A stretch of 64,000 bases of DNA from contig JAFWFS010000005.1 of the NCBI GenBank assembly GCA_017515475.1, positions 1-64,000 on the forward strand. Reading direction: 5' to 3'. Every line of letters begins with the position of its first letter. The first letter of the stretch is position 1. The DNA comes from Erysipelotrichaceae bacterium. Lineage in GTDB: Bacteria > Bacillota_I > Bacilli_A > Erysipelotrichales > Erysipelotrichaceae. Below the pieces are notes generated by a model that saw nothing but the letters and a program-made list of their open reading frames with translations, was not told where the DNA came from and did not search any database. Of the stretch, positions 6,848 through 16,021 are shown piece by piece. The position numbers were made by a program, and so were the translations under genes.

Positions 6848-6864
6848 TTTACATTTTCTTTACA
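6848..6864 (+). promoter_or_regulatory. Pho-box-like direct repeat upstream of the two-component operon
   Basis: TTTACA-TTTTC-TTTACA: two exact hexamers 11 bases apart, the geometry expected for PhoB/PhoP-type response regulators binding one face of DNA. The same repeat stands before the phosphate symporter gene (9231-9247). Autoregulation is inferred. Confidence 0.6.
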
Positions 6865-6901
6865 AATATAAAATCTTTTTTCTGTATATTATTGTTGACA
6901 G

Positions 6902-7582
6902 ATGATTTACTGTGTTGAAGATGACCGTTCGATCAGAGAGCTGATCACATATACACTGAAAATATCCGGATTTGATGCCGAAGGGTTTGAGAATGCGAAA
7001 GACTTTTTCGCTGCACTTGAAAAAATGGTTCCTGAACTGATCCTTCTGGATATCATGCTGGAAGGCAAGGACGGGCTGCAGATCCTGAAAGAACTGAAGG
7101 AAAACGACAGATTCAGGGATATTCCGGTGATCATGGCTACGGCCAGAACCAGCGAATTCGACAAAGTGATCGGTCTGGATTCCGGAGCGGACGATTATCT
7201 TGCCAAGCCGTTCGGAATGATGGAGATGGTTTCGAGAATAAAGGCGGTTCTTAGAAGAAGCCGGAAGGATTCAGGAAATCAGATCATACGATACAAAGAA
7301 ATAGAAATAGATAAAACGAAGTATTCCGTCAAGGCCGATGGCAATCAGATCGATCTGACGCCGAAAGAATACGATCTGCTGGTATGTCTGGCCGAGAATC
7401 CGGGCATCGTGTTTTCCAGAGAACAGCTTCTGGATAAGATCTGGGGTCTTGACTATCTGGGAGAATCCAGAACGATCGATGTCCATATCAATACGTTGCG
7501 CAATAAACTTGGTTCCTTGGGGAAATACATCATCACGATGCACGGCATCGGCTACTGCATGAAAGAGGAGAGCAATGGCTAG
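6902..7582 (+). CDS. phoB: response regulator, PhoB/OmpR family
   Basis: The 226-residue regulator has a receiver domain (1-115; acidic pair ED at 6-7, phosphorylated Asp50 in LLDIML, Thr in MATAR, Lys in AKPFG) and a winged-helix DNA-binding domain (about 130-222, LTPKEYDLLVCL through TIDVHINTLRNKLG, ending HGIGYCM). The operon partner overlaps by 8 bases and is a PhoR-like kinase, the next gene is a phosphate symporter, and both loci carry identical Pho-like repeats. Control of phosphate uptake is therefore likely. No SD precedes the ATG and a TATTAT/TATATT box is 9-11 bases upstream, suggesting leaderless translation. Confidence 0.85.
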   Translation: MIYCVEDDRSIRELITYTLKISGFDAEGFENAKDFFAALEKMVPELILLDIMLEGKDGLQILKELKENDRFRDIPVIMATARTSEFDKVIGLDSGADDYLAKPFGMMEMVSRIKAVLRRSRKDSGNQIIRYKEIEIDKTKYSVKADGNQIDLTPKEYDLLVCLAENPGIVFSREQLLDKIWGLDYLGESRTIDVHINTLRNKLGSLGKYIITMHGIGYCMKEESNG

Positions 7583-9230
7583 GAAGGTTTTTACGAGCAT
7601 TCTTTCCGTTGCGATCATGGTCCTTCTGGTAACGACCTTTTTTATTGTCAACGAGATGTATCGAAGCTTTACGAATTCGCAGCTGGAAGTGCTGCAGGGT
7701 CAGGCGAAAATCATCGCCTACGGCATCAACAAAGACGGATTGCAGTTTATCGATCAGCTGGACGATGCCGACTACCGTATCACGATTATCAACGAAAAGG
7801 GCGATGTCATCTATGACAACATCGACAGCGACATCAATGCGATGGATAACCATCTCGACAGGGAAGAGGTCATCCAGGCTTTTTCGGAAGGCTACGGCAG
7901 CAGTATCCGTCAGTCTTCCACACTGATGGAGAGATACATCTATACGGCAATCCTTCTTTCTGATGGAAACGTCGTACGTCTTTCCAGTACCTATCCTTCC
8001 ATCTACCATTTTCTGATGCTGATTTCCCAGCCTCTGCTGGTGATTATTCTGCTGCTTATTCTGGTTTCGCTCTATATTGCCTACAAGCTGGCCAACAGGA
8101 TCGTTCAGCCTCTGAATGAGATCGATACGGACATGCCTGATCAGGTTCCCTACAATGAAGTCAGACCTATCATGGAGAAGCTTTCAGCGCAGAAAAAGAT
8201 GATCGAATACGACAGGGAAACGTTAAGAAGAAAACGCCAGGAATTCGAGACGATCACCGCAAACATGAGTGAAGGCATGGTTCTGCTGAACGATGAGATG
8301 ACCGTCGTCGATATCAACAGGAGCGCGCAGATGATCCTGCAGACCGATGAAGACGTGATCGGCAGAAAGATTTCAGAAGTAAAGAATTACGACAGACTGT
8401 CTTCGCTGTTTGAAGATGCGCTGCTGGGACACAGAAGTTCGAATAAAGTGAAAATCAACGGAAAGAGATATGATGCCGAAACAAGTCCGGTAGAAATAGA
8501 CAAGGAAGTCATAGGCATCGTTCTTTTCCTGTTCGACGATTCTTTCAAGGAAGCCAATGAAGCCATCAGGAAAGAGTTCGCTTCCAACGTATCCCATGAA
8601 TTGAAGACTCCTTTACAGACGATATCAGGCTATTCCGAGCTGCTGAAAAACGGTTTCGTCAGAGAAGAAGACCAGGAGAAATTTGCGGACAAGATCTATC
8701 TGGAATCGCAGAGAATGATGAAACTGATCGAAGATGTCATCAAGCTTTCCCATCTTGACAACGATGAGCTTCAGATCAGGAAAGAGAAGATAGACCTGAA
8801 CGAGATCTGCGCCAACGCAGTAGAAACGATAAGAAAAGGCAAAATCGAAGATATTGAAGTCATTTATGAAGGTGAAACAGCCACGGTTTACGGCAACAGG
8901 GAGCTGATCGAAAGCATCATCTTCAATCTCTGCGAAAACGCGATCAGGTACAATGTGGAAAACGGAAAAGTGTTCGTGAAGGTCTTCTGTGATGACGATT
9001 CTTCTGTTCTGGAAGTGAAGGATACCGGTATCGGTATCGAAAAGAAGGATCATGAACGCATTTTCGAGAGATTCTACCGCGTCGACAAGAGCCGTTCCAA
9101 GAATACCGGTGGAACGGGTCTGGGACTTTCCATCGTCAAGCACGCCTGTATCCTGAACAATGCGAAAATCGAACTGGAATCAAAGCCCGGAAAAGGAAGT
9201 ACGTTCAGAGTCCTTTTCCCTAAGGCATGA
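7575..9230 (+). CDS. phoR: sensor histidine kinase, PhoR-like
   Basis: The 551-residue kinase has two membrane segments (about 7-24 and 145-170) bounding a short extracellular domain, a linker, a PAS-like domain (about 225-325, starting FETITANMSEGMVLLNDE), and a HisKA domain with phospho-accepting His341 in SNVSHELKTPLQ. The ATPase domain follows, with N-box (NLCENAIRYN), DTGIGI and GGTGLGLSIV. Its ATG overlaps the end of the response regulator gene, so they are translationally coupled. It probably senses phosphate status, as inferred from the neighbours and Pho-like boxes. Confidence 0.85.
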   Translation: MARKVFTSILSVAIMVLLVTTFFIVNEMYRSFTNSQLEVLQGQAKIIAYGINKDGLQFIDQLDDADYRITIINEKGDVIYDNIDSDINAMDNHLDREEVIQAFSEGYGSSIRQSSTLMERYIYTAILLSDGNVVRLSSTYPSIYHFLMLISQPLLVIILLLILVSLYIAYKLANRIVQPLNEIDTDMPDQVPYNEVRPIMEKLSAQKKMIEYDRETLRRKRQEFETITANMSEGMVLLNDEMTVVDINRSAQMILQTDEDVIGRKISEVKNYDRLSSLFEDALLGHRSSNKVKINGKRYDAETSPVEIDKEVIGIVLFLFDDSFKEANEAIRKEFASNVSHELKTPLQTISGYSELLKNGFVREEDQEKFADKIYLESQRMMKLIEDVIKLSHLDNDELQIRKEKIDLNEICANAVETIRKGKIEDIEVIYEGETATVYGNRELIESIIFNLCENAIRYNVENGKVFVKVFCDDDSSVLEVKDTGIGIEKKDHERIFERFYRVDKSRSKNTGGTGLGLSIVKHACILNNAKIELESKPGKGSTFRVLFPKA

Positions 9231-9247
9231 TTTACATATTTTTTACA
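9231..9247 (+). promoter_or_regulatory. Pho-box-like direct repeat upstream of the phosphate symporter
   Basis: TTTACA-TATTT-TTTACA starts right after the kinase stop codon. It has the same hexamers and 11-base period as 6848-6864, making the symporter a likely direct target of the response regulator. Confidence 0.6.
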
Positions 9248-9304
9248 ATTAACTGATATTGAATTAAAACCCGTTTTATATGGTAGATTCGGGAGGATCT
9301 GCCT

Positions 9305-10984
9305 ATGAGTCAAATAGAAATAATAGAGCATCTGCTGGAACTGACTGCCGGTATTGGCGTCTACCTGATCGCTTTTAAGATGATCAGCGGCAATCTGGAA
9401 GCGGTCAGTTCAGACAGACTGAAAAAAACATTCGCAAAGATCTCCGACAGCAAAATCATCGGTCTTTTTATCGGTATTGTCGCAACCGTTCTGATACAGA
9501 GTTCCAGTGCTGTCACAGTCATGACGATCGGTTTCGTGAATGCCGGTATTCTTTCTCTGACCCAGGCTGCGACGATTGTTTTTGGCGGCGAGATCGGAAC
9601 GACGGTCAGCGGCCAGATCGTCGCCCTGGGACTGTTCAATTCGGAAACGGTCGACCTCAACATCCTGTTTTCTTCGATGGCAGGACTGGGAGTCGTCCTG
9701 TCTTCGCTGGCAAAAACAGACAATCTGAAGAAAACGGGAGAGATCGTCTCCGGTTTTGGCATCCTGTTCATCGGCCTTGGGCTGATGTCTTCTTCGATGC
9801 GTTCCTTTGCGGAACTGGACAGCCTGAAGGTTTTCCTTTCCCGGTTGGACAATGTCGTCTTCCTGACGGCGGCAGGTGCCATCATTACGGCAATCATCCA
9901 TTCTTCCGCGGCTATGACTTCGATCGCGATTACCATGGTTGCGACCGGACTGATCAGCCTGGAACAGGGCATCTATATCACCCTTGGCGCAAACGTGGGA
10001 ACCTGCTTCACGGGAGCGATGGCGGCAATGTCAAGCAACACCAACTCCAAGCGGACCTCCGTGATCCAGATGATCTTCAATACCGGAGGCGTCCTGCTGG
10101 TGCTTCTGATCGATCTATTGATAAAGGGATTAAGCTCAAACGCTCTTTCAATCGGATTTTTGTTTGACCGGATGTTCCCGGGAACGCCGCATTTTCAGCT
10201 GGCGATGTTCCATACGGTATTCAATATTGTCTCCGTTATCATCGTTCTTCCTTTGACCGATCTGCTCGTATCATTATCGAAGAAGATCATTCCGGACAGC
10301 GATGAGGATCTGGAAGGCGAAAGATTCTACTATATCGACGAAAACATGCTGTCGACACCGGCAATCGCCGTTTCTCAGGTCAAGAAAGAGATCATAAACA
10401 TGGCCGGGATCGCCATGGAAAACTTCAACGATTCAATCGCCTCGATCATCGATTTAAAGACCGACAACATCAAGAAGTTCAGAAACAACGAAAAAGAACT
10501 GAACTTCCTGAACCAGGGACTGGTTGAATATGTCGTAAAACTCAGCAGTCTGAGCAACATGAGCCGGAAGGACCATCAGTATCTGAGCTCCACCTACAAG
10601 ACGATTGCGGATATCGAAAGGATTGGCGACTACTCCGAGAATATCATGGAGTATACGGAAAACCTGAAATCATTCAATGAATCACTTTCCGAGGATGCAA
10701 AGGAAGAGGTTAGAGAACTGTCCTCACTGATAAACAAGCTTTATGAACTGACCATGGATGTGTATGAAGACGGAAACAGGGCTACCTTCGTGAAGTCCAT
10801 GAAGATCGAGGAGAAGATTGACGATCTGACGCAGAAGATGGCGAAAAACCACATCAAGAGGCTGGGTAAGAACCAGTGCAGTGTAGAAGCAGGAGCGCAG
10901 TATCTGAAGCTGGCGAGCGATGTAGAGAGGATCGGAGACCATCTCATCAACATCAACGACAGGGATTACGAGGTATCACACTAA
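9305..10984 (+). CDS. Na+/phosphate symporter with PhoU-like C-terminal domain
   Basis: The 559-residue protein has an N-terminal membrane part (about 1-320) with two inverted Na/Pi-cotransporter repeats. The QSS motifs are visible as TVLIQSSSAVTVM and, in the second repeat, AIIHSSAAMTSIAI. The cytoplasmic tail (about 345-555) is PhoU-like, with repeated helices including ERIGDYSENI and ERIGDHLINI. It should import phosphate using the sodium gradient. GGGAGG precedes the ATG. The Pho-like repeat upstream and the adjacent phoBR-like genes fit phosphate-starvation control. A small membrane protein follows after 13 bases. Confidence 0.9.
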   Translation: MSQIEIIEHLLELTAGIGVYLIAFKMISGNLEAVSSDRLKKTFAKISDSKIIGLFIGIVATVLIQSSSAVTVMTIGFVNAGILSLTQAATIVFGGEIGTTVSGQIVALGLFNSETVDLNILFSSMAGLGVVLSSLAKTDNLKKTGEIVSGFGILFIGLGLMSSSMRSFAELDSLKVFLSRLDNVVFLTAAGAIITAIIHSSAAMTSIAITMVATGLISLEQGIYITLGANVGTCFTGAMAAMSSNTNSKRTSVIQMIFNTGGVLLVLLIDLLIKGLSSNALSIGFLFDRMFPGTPHFQLAMFHTVFNIVSVIIVLPLTDLLVSLSKKIIPDSDEDLEGERFYYIDENMLSTPAIAVSQVKKEIINMAGIAMENFNDSIASIIDLKTDNIKKFRNNEKELNFLNQGLVEYVVKLSSLSNMSRKDHQYLSSTYKTIADIERIGDYSENIMEYTENLKSFNESLSEDAKEEVRELSSLINKLYELTMDVYEDGNRATFVKSMKIEEKIDDLTQKMAKNHIKRLGKNQCSVEAGAQYLKLASDVERIGDHLININDRDYEVSH

Positions 10985-10997
10985 AGGAGCGGCAGAA

Positions 10998-11237
10998 ATG
11001 TATAGATTTATTTGGAATCAAATCAATAAAATGGAAATTGACAGAAAAACGAAGCAAAGGCTTTTTATCTCTGCAAACGTCACCCTGTATCTATTGATCG
11101 GAATACTGTGCTGGTATCTGTTCGGACTGAAACTGTTTGGAAGCAATATTTCGTGGTTCATCAGTTTCGTCGGCTATCCTGCGGTACTGCTGGGATTTGC
11201 GGGCAGCATATTCGCCCTGTTCAAGATAGATCAATAG
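10998..11237 (+). CDS. small two-helix membrane protein, unknown
   Basis: The 79-residue protein has a Lys-rich N-terminus and two membrane segments (about 26-48 and 53-74). A clear AAAGGAG RBS precedes the ATG, and it follows the phosphate symporter after 13 bases, so it is probably in the same operon. I do not recognise the family. A helper or regulatory subunit of the symporter is possible, but only by context. Confidence 0.65.
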   Translation: MYRFIWNQINKMEIDRKTKQRLFISANVTLYLLIGILCWYLFGLKLFGSNISWFISFVGYPAVLLGFAGSIFALFKIDQ

Positions 11238-11361
11238 ACCGGACTTTGGGGCGTTCAGTAAGGAGTTTGTGAAGAGAGCTTCATGTTTGAATAAAAACAT
11301 CTCCTTTAATTCGCACCAGACATGACGGGATTGGCAGGAGTTTCCTATCACAATGCTTATA

Positions 11362-11387
11362 AACAGGACCGAAACGGTTCTGTTTTG
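11362..11387 (+). terminator. intrinsic terminator
   Basis: AACAGGACCG (11362-11371) pairs with CGGTTCTGTT (11375-11384, one G-T pair) followed by T. A TATAAT starts two bases later, so one operon ends where the next begins. Confidence 0.7.
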
Positions 11388-11388
11388 A

Positions 11389-11394
11389 TATAAT
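11389..11394 (+). promoter_or_regulatory. -10 box for the hybrid kinase operon
   Basis: TATAAT directly behind a terminator T tract, 142 bases before the kinase ATG. No clear -35 box. The long leader between shows no obvious structure. Confidence 0.45.
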
Positions 11395-11536
11395 GATAAA
11401 AAGAGAAGTGCGAATGCTGCAGTTATTTAAAAACCATGCGTCATTCTGAACCATATCAATTATGGTCTTATCCTGCTTCCGTTTCAGATGTTTGAATACC
11501 GGTAGTCATGGCTTGGCTATTCAAGGAGACAAGAAT

Positions 11537-14068
11537 ATGAAGAAAAAAACAGTAATCATTGCCAATATCATCATTGTGCTTGCCATATTGGCTTTTGTCG
11601 TATTCTACTCCAGATCTGAAAGCAGGATTTCTTACCAGAGGCAGCTGGAACATTTTGAAAACACCACGATCACAATGGGACGTGTAACGGAGAACTATCT
11701 GGAAGGCGAACAGCGGATCTGCGATGTTTGGGCACAGTATATCAACAGCAAAACCATGACCATGGAAGAGGCAGAAGAGTATATCCGCGCTTCCCATGTG
11801 CTTTCAAATACTTCTGCGCACCTTGTTTCCCTTGAAACGCTTACCGGCCTTTCTACGCGCCCTAAACAGGGAACGGATGACGATCATGCCGTTTCATATG
11901 AACGGCTGGGTCTTCTGGAGGATGTGGACTGGATCGATGAAGTCGGAGAATCAATCAACATCACCCGCGCTTTCACCAATCCGATGAACGGCGAACAGTC
12001 GCTGGCTTTCTGCAACAGAGTCGATCTGTATGATCCGGAAAACAAAACCTCTGAAGCTGCAGTCCTGCTGCGGGTAGTACCCGTTTCGGAACTTGAAGAG
12101 AAGTGGGTTTTTCCGCAGGTTGAGTTTGTCAATGCCGAGCTTTCCATGATCGACGCCGACGGCAATTACATCCTGAAAGGTTACAGTTTCAAGAACTCCA
12201 GTTTCTTTGAGTTCTACAAATCCTATAATCCAACCGATCCAGCATCGTCGAAAGAACTGTTCGATCGTATCACTTCATTGACAGGTTCCGTTTCAATGAC
12301 CGATTCACATGGACAGGAGTGCATACTTGCCTTTACTCCGGTTTCTTCCACTGCCGGATGGACATTGCTGAGCATTGTGCCGGCTATGGATCTCAGCGTG
12401 AATAAGGAAAACTGGCTGCTGATCGGAATCGTTTCCGCCGGTTTACTGATTCTGTTCCTCTTCGACATGTTCTATACTCTTTACATAAACAAGCGTCTTC
12501 AGGTTGCGGCCAGGGAAGCCGAATCCGCAAATAAGGCAAAGACCGATTTCCTATCCACCATGTCACACGATATCCGTACGCCTATGAATGCAATCATAGG
12601 TCTTACGACCATTGCCGAAAAGAATCTGGGAGATGTGGAATCGACCAGGGAAAGCCTTCGTAAGATCAGCCTTGCCAGCAATCACCTGCTGACGCTGATC
12701 AACGACATTCTGGATATATCCAAGGTTGAAAGCGGAAAACTGAAACTGAGTCCGGTAAAGTTCTCGATTGTAGAAACGGTCGAGAATCTTGTCAATATTT
12801 CGCAGCCGATGATCAAGGAAAAGAACATAGAGTTCAGCTTCCATGTCAATCAGATGGAGAAGGAATACCTGTATACAGACCAGCTTCGTCTGAATCAGAT
12901 CTACATCAATATCCTCTCCAATGCCATCAAGTATACGGAACCTGGCGGACACGTCAGCGTAGATATGCGTGAGGAGGAAAGCGCTCAGCCGGGTTGCATA
13001 CGGCTGGTCTATACCGTAAGTGATACGGGTATTGGCATGAGTCCGGAATTCATGGCGACCATGTATCAGCCTTTCTCGCGTCAGATTGACAGCCGAGTCA
13101 ACAGCATTCAGGGAACCGGTCTTGGCCTGGCCATCACGAAGCAGATGGTTGAACTGCTCGGCGGAACGATCGAATGTCAGTCCGAACAGAACAAAGGAAC
13201 GACTTTTACGGTTACGCTGGACATTCCTGTAGCCGACAGCCAGCGGGACGATATGCAGCTAGAACCGATTGACGTTCTGATTGTCGATGACGACGAGATC
13301 ATGCTTCAGACGACCGCCAATACTCTCAGGTCTCTTGGCGCTACCCCGGAGCAGGCAAGAAGCGGACAGGAAGCGCTCGATATGATCAGAAACAGACATC
13401 TTTCCGGGAAGGATTACGGTGCAATCATCATCGACTGGAAAATGCCTGAAATGGACGGCGCTGAAACGATCAGACGGATCCGTTCGGAGATAGATGCAGA
13501 CATCCCGATTTTACTGATTTCCGCATACGACTGGTCGGACATTGAAGAAAAAGCTAAAGAAGCAGGCGTTAACGCCTTTGTCAGCAAGCCGCTTTTCCGT
13601 TCTACGCTTTATGATAAGATCAACGGTCTGATCGGGAAAAAGTCTTCTTATGAACCGGAGGACGATTATTCCGATCTGCAGGGAATGCATATCCTTGTAG
13701 CCGAGGATAATGATATCAACTGGGAAATCATTTCCGCCATGCTTGCCATGTTTGGAATCACTGCCGAGCGCGCTGAGAACGGACGGATCTGCGTTGAGAA
13801 GATGCAGGCGGCTGCGAAAGACAGTTATCAGCTGATCTTTATGGATGTACAGATGCCGGAAATGAACGGTCTTGATGCAACAAGGGCGATCCGGAACTTA
13901 AAGGATTCCTGGGTGTCTTCCATCCCGATCGTCGCAATGACGGCAGACGCATTCTCGGAAAATGTCACGGAATGTCTGAATGCAGGAATGAACGGGCATA
14001 TTGCAAAGCCTGTCGATATTAAACTGGTTATCAAGGAGATTCGAAGAATCAAGGAAGAAAGGAAATAA
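11537..14068 (+). CDS. hybrid sensor histidine kinase with two receiver domains
   Basis: The 843-residue protein has a membrane segment (about 4-22), an extracellular sensor region (about 25-295), a second membrane segment (about 297-318), a HisKA domain with His in STMSHDIRTPMNAI, and an ATPase domain (SNAIKYTEPGG, DTGIGM, GTGLGLAI). Two receiver domains follow: the first with IIIDWKMPEMDG, the second starting MHILVAEDNDINWEI with MDVQMPEMNG. No DNA-binding output is fused. ATG 11537 with AAGGAGA is preferred over an earlier in-frame ATG (11462), because the membrane helix then begins at once. The solute-binding lipoprotein starts two bases after its stop codon. Confidence 0.88.
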   Translation: MKKKTVIIANIIIVLAILAFVVFYSRSESRISYQRQLEHFENTTITMGRVTENYLEGEQRICDVWAQYINSKTMTMEEAEEYIRASHVLSNTSAHLVSLETLTGLSTRPKQGTDDDHAVSYERLGLLEDVDWIDEVGESINITRAFTNPMNGEQSLAFCNRVDLYDPENKTSEAAVLLRVVPVSELEEKWVFPQVEFVNAELSMIDADGNYILKGYSFKNSSFFEFYKSYNPTDPASSKELFDRITSLTGSVSMTDSHGQECILAFTPVSSTAGWTLLSIVPAMDLSVNKENWLLIGIVSAGLLILFLFDMFYTLYINKRLQVAAREAESANKAKTDFLSTMSHDIRTPMNAIIGLTTIAEKNLGDVESTRESLRKISLASNHLLTLINDILDISKVESGKLKLSPVKFSIVETVENLVNISQPMIKEKNIEFSFHVNQMEKEYLYTDQLRLNQIYINILSNAIKYTEPGGHVSVDMREEESAQPGCIRLVYTVSDTGIGMSPEFMATMYQPFSRQIDSRVNSIQGTGLGLAITKQMVELLGGTIECQSEQNKGTTFTVTLDIPVADSQRDDMQLEPIDVLIVDDDEIMLQTTANTLRSLGATPEQARSGQEALDMIRNRHLSGKDYGAIIIDWKMPEMDGAETIRRIRSEIDADIPILLISAYDWSDIEEKAKEAGVNAFVSKPLFRSTLYDKINGLIGKKSSYEPEDDYSDLQGMHILVAEDNDINWEIISAMLAMFGITAERAENGRICVEKMQAAAKDSYQLIFMDVQMPEMNGLDATRAIRNLKDSWVSSIPIVAMTADAFSENVTECLNAGMNGHIAKPVDIKLVIKEIRRIKEERK

Positions 14069-14070
14069 CT

Positions 14071-15366
14071 ATGAAAAGGACGATGTGCATGCTTTTAGCG
14101 GTGCTGATGCTTCTGGCTTTAACCGCATGCGGACAGAAGGAACAGGAAACAGCGACAGAGGAGGGTTTTGTTCCTTCTCTGGATACGACAACCGACTGTT
14201 ATATCAACATTGGTGGCGGTTACGACAACTTTGAGGCGCTGGAAGCCGAATTTGACCGTTTCAACGAGTATTATCCTGATGTGGAACTGAAATACACGAA
14301 GATCGACGACTACAACAACATGATCGGCACGGTTCTTAACGGAAACGAGGCTCCCGACATCTATGTCAATTATTCATGGATGTACGGACGTGAACAGTAT
14401 CGTTCATCTATCGATCATGCCGAGGATCTGTCCGATCCGGCGCTTGGATTTGATCTGGACTGCATCCGCGGCAATATCATTCTGAATACGGAAGACGGTT
14501 CGCTTCCGATGGTTCCGGTTTTTTCCAACACCTACGGCATGCTGGTGAACAACGATCTGTTTGAAAAAGAAGGACTGAACGTTCCGACGACCTATCAGGA
14601 ACTTGTGGAAGTGTGTAAAGCGTTTCATGAAAAGGGCTATGAAAATCCGATCATGGGCTTCTCCAAAGAGGAAACGACATCCATATTCACCCTGGCGACT
14701 TATCCGTTCTTCTGCGGAACCGTAGCGCATGATGCAGATGCCGTCAAAAAGTTAAACGCTCTTGATCCTTCAGCCGGAGAATACATGCGTCCGTCTCTCG
14801 AAAAGATCGTGCAGTTCTTAAACGACTGCTTCGTGAATCTTGACAACTGCGCACAGATCGAAAACAACTATGACGCCGTGATCCTTCGCTTCTTTGAAGG
14901 CGACGTACCTATGATGACCTGCTCCGGAGATACCGTCTCAGGAACCAAGAAAAGGGAAAGCCGTTCCGAATCGTTTATCGCAAATCCATTTAAATATTCT
15001 TTCGCCCCGGTACCGATGTCAGATGAAGGCGCCAACTTCCTCGACATGCCGAATCTGCAGTTCTCCGTCAATAAGGACAGTCCGAATCTGGACATGGCCA
15101 ATGAATTCATGCGTTTCCTGATCACGTCAGAAGAGCTGAGTGAAATGGCACAGAAAAAGGGACTTATGTCGCCGACCAAGGACCTGTCTTTCAACAGCAT
15201 GTATGCTGCGTTTGGAAGCGTTCCGGAATCCCGGATCCTGTCTCCGGAAGAATTCGGTCTGACGGACGATGCGGTCAAGCAGTTAAGAATGGCGGTCTAT
15301 GGAGTTGGAACCGGTGCCATTAGCATAGACGAAGCGATTGCCGCCTTTGGTACCTTTGGCAAATAA
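14071..15366 (+). CDS. extracellular solute-binding lipoprotein (sugar ABC type)
   Basis: The 431-residue protein has a lipoprotein signal (MKRTMCMLLAVLMLLALTAC, lipidated Cys20) and a type 1 solute-binding fold: EFDRFNEYYPDVELKY, NGNEAPDIYV, then GMLVNNDLFEKEGLNVPTTYQELVE, and a late TSEELSEMAQKKGL. Such proteins usually deliver sugars to an ABC permease, but no permease or ATPase gene is near. It starts two bases after a hybrid sensor kinase, so it may be a ligand-presenting partner of that sensor rather than of a transporter. It is followed by a dispersed-type terminator at 15440. Confidence 0.85.
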   Translation: MKRTMCMLLAVLMLLALTACGQKEQETATEEGFVPSLDTTTDCYINIGGGYDNFEALEAEFDRFNEYYPDVELKYTKIDDYNNMIGTVLNGNEAPDIYVNYSWMYGREQYRSSIDHAEDLSDPALGFDLDCIRGNIILNTEDGSLPMVPVFSNTYGMLVNNDLFEKEGLNVPTTYQELVEVCKAFHEKGYENPIMGFSKEETTSIFTLATYPFFCGTVAHDADAVKKLNALDPSAGEYMRPSLEKIVQFLNDCFVNLDNCAQIENNYDAVILRFFEGDVPMMTCSGDTVSGTKKRESRSESFIANPFKYSFAPVPMSDEGANFLDMPNLQFSVNKDSPNLDMANEFMRFLITSEELSEMAQKKGLMSPTKDLSFNSMYAAFGSVPESRILSPEEFGLTDDAVKQLRMAVYGVGTGAISIDEAIAAFGTFGK

Positions 15367-15439
15367 TTCTTTTACAGAAGATTGTTTGATTGAGGTTCTT
15401 CGGGGATGTTTTTCCCTTATGACACCAAAGATTTTCCAA

Positions 15440-15469
15440 GGATCTGTTTCCAGTAAATAGATCCTTTTT
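15440..15469 (+). terminator. intrinsic terminator, dispersed GGATCT family
   Basis: GGATCTGTTT (15440-15449) pairs with AAATAGATCC (15455-15464, one G-T pair) and TTTTT follows. It ends the sensor kinase/binding-protein operon. Confidence 0.8.
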
Positions 15470-15483
15470 CCTTTATGACGGAT

Positions 15484-15519
15484 CTTGTTCTGTATAATAA
15501 AAAGATAGATAAATCGGAG
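15484..15519 (+). promoter_or_regulatory. promoter/leader repeat, copy B
   Basis: TATAAT at 15493-15498 lies within a roughly 36-base block nearly identical to 4032-4068, ending AGATAAATCGGAG. Both copies follow the same kind of terminator and precede homologous GNAT genes, suggesting that regulatory block and gene were duplicated together. Confidence 0.6.
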
Positions 15520-15534
15520 TATTGAGAACTGAGG

Positions 15535-15999
15535 ATGAATGAATATGTTTATGTCACGTTAAGAGAAAGATCGGACTTGAAAGAAGAAGCTGCGGAATGG
15601 TTCCACAGCAGATTCGGCGTTCCGACTGAAGCATATCTGGAATGCATGGAAGCATATCTCAATAAAAAAACGGAATACGGGTGGTATCTGTGTCTGGATG
15701 GCGACAGGATTGTCGGCGGTATGGGCGTCATCGAAAATGATTTCCATGACAGAAAGGATCTTTCACCGAACATCTGTGCAGTCTTTACGGAAGAAGAATA
15801 CCGCTGTAAAGGCATTGCCGGCAGTCTGTTGAATATGACCGTTGAGGATCTGCGGTCAAAAGGCATCTCGCCGGTCTATCTGGTTACTGACCATACAGGA
15901 TTCTATGAGAGATACGGGTGGGAATTTCTCTGCATGGTTCAGGGCGATGGCGAACCGGATTGGCCAGAATGTACATTTACCGGTAGATTCCATATATAG
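15535..15999 (+). CDS. GNAT-family N-acetyltransferase paralogue with frameshifted tail
   Basis: The 154-residue protein closely matches the gene at 4794 (same EYGWYLC, GVIENDFH, EEEYR-x-KGIAG, TDHTGFYE-x-YGWEFLCMVQGDGEPD). In the acetyl-CoA loop the Arg-Gly pair is replaced by Arg-Cys (EEYRCKGIAG). After GEPD the tail diverges to WPECTFTG. Adding one A between 15960 and 15961 restores MARMYIYR and a stop at 15986, matching the paralogue. So a one-base deletion has changed the last residues, or the assembly has an error. The enzyme core is intact and may still work. Confidence 0.75.
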   Translation: MNEYVYVTLRERSDLKEEAAEWFHSRFGVPTEAYLECMEAYLNKKTEYGWYLCLDGDRIVGGMGVIENDFHDRKDLSPNICAVFTEEEYRCKGIAGSLLNMTVEDLRSKGISPVYLVTDHTGFYERYGWEFLCMVQGDGEPDWPECTFTGRFHI

Positions 16000-16021
16000 C
16001 AGTCTGCTACGATTCGTATTG

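Noticed and set aside
9361-9972. Long minus-strand open frame opposite the phosphate symporter
   Set aside because: It is a shadow frame of a well-supported membrane transporter with clear motifs.
11462-11536. Earlier ATG for the hybrid sensor kinase
   Set aside because: No RBS, and the added 25 residues would sit before the membrane helix; ATG 11537 has AAGGAGA.
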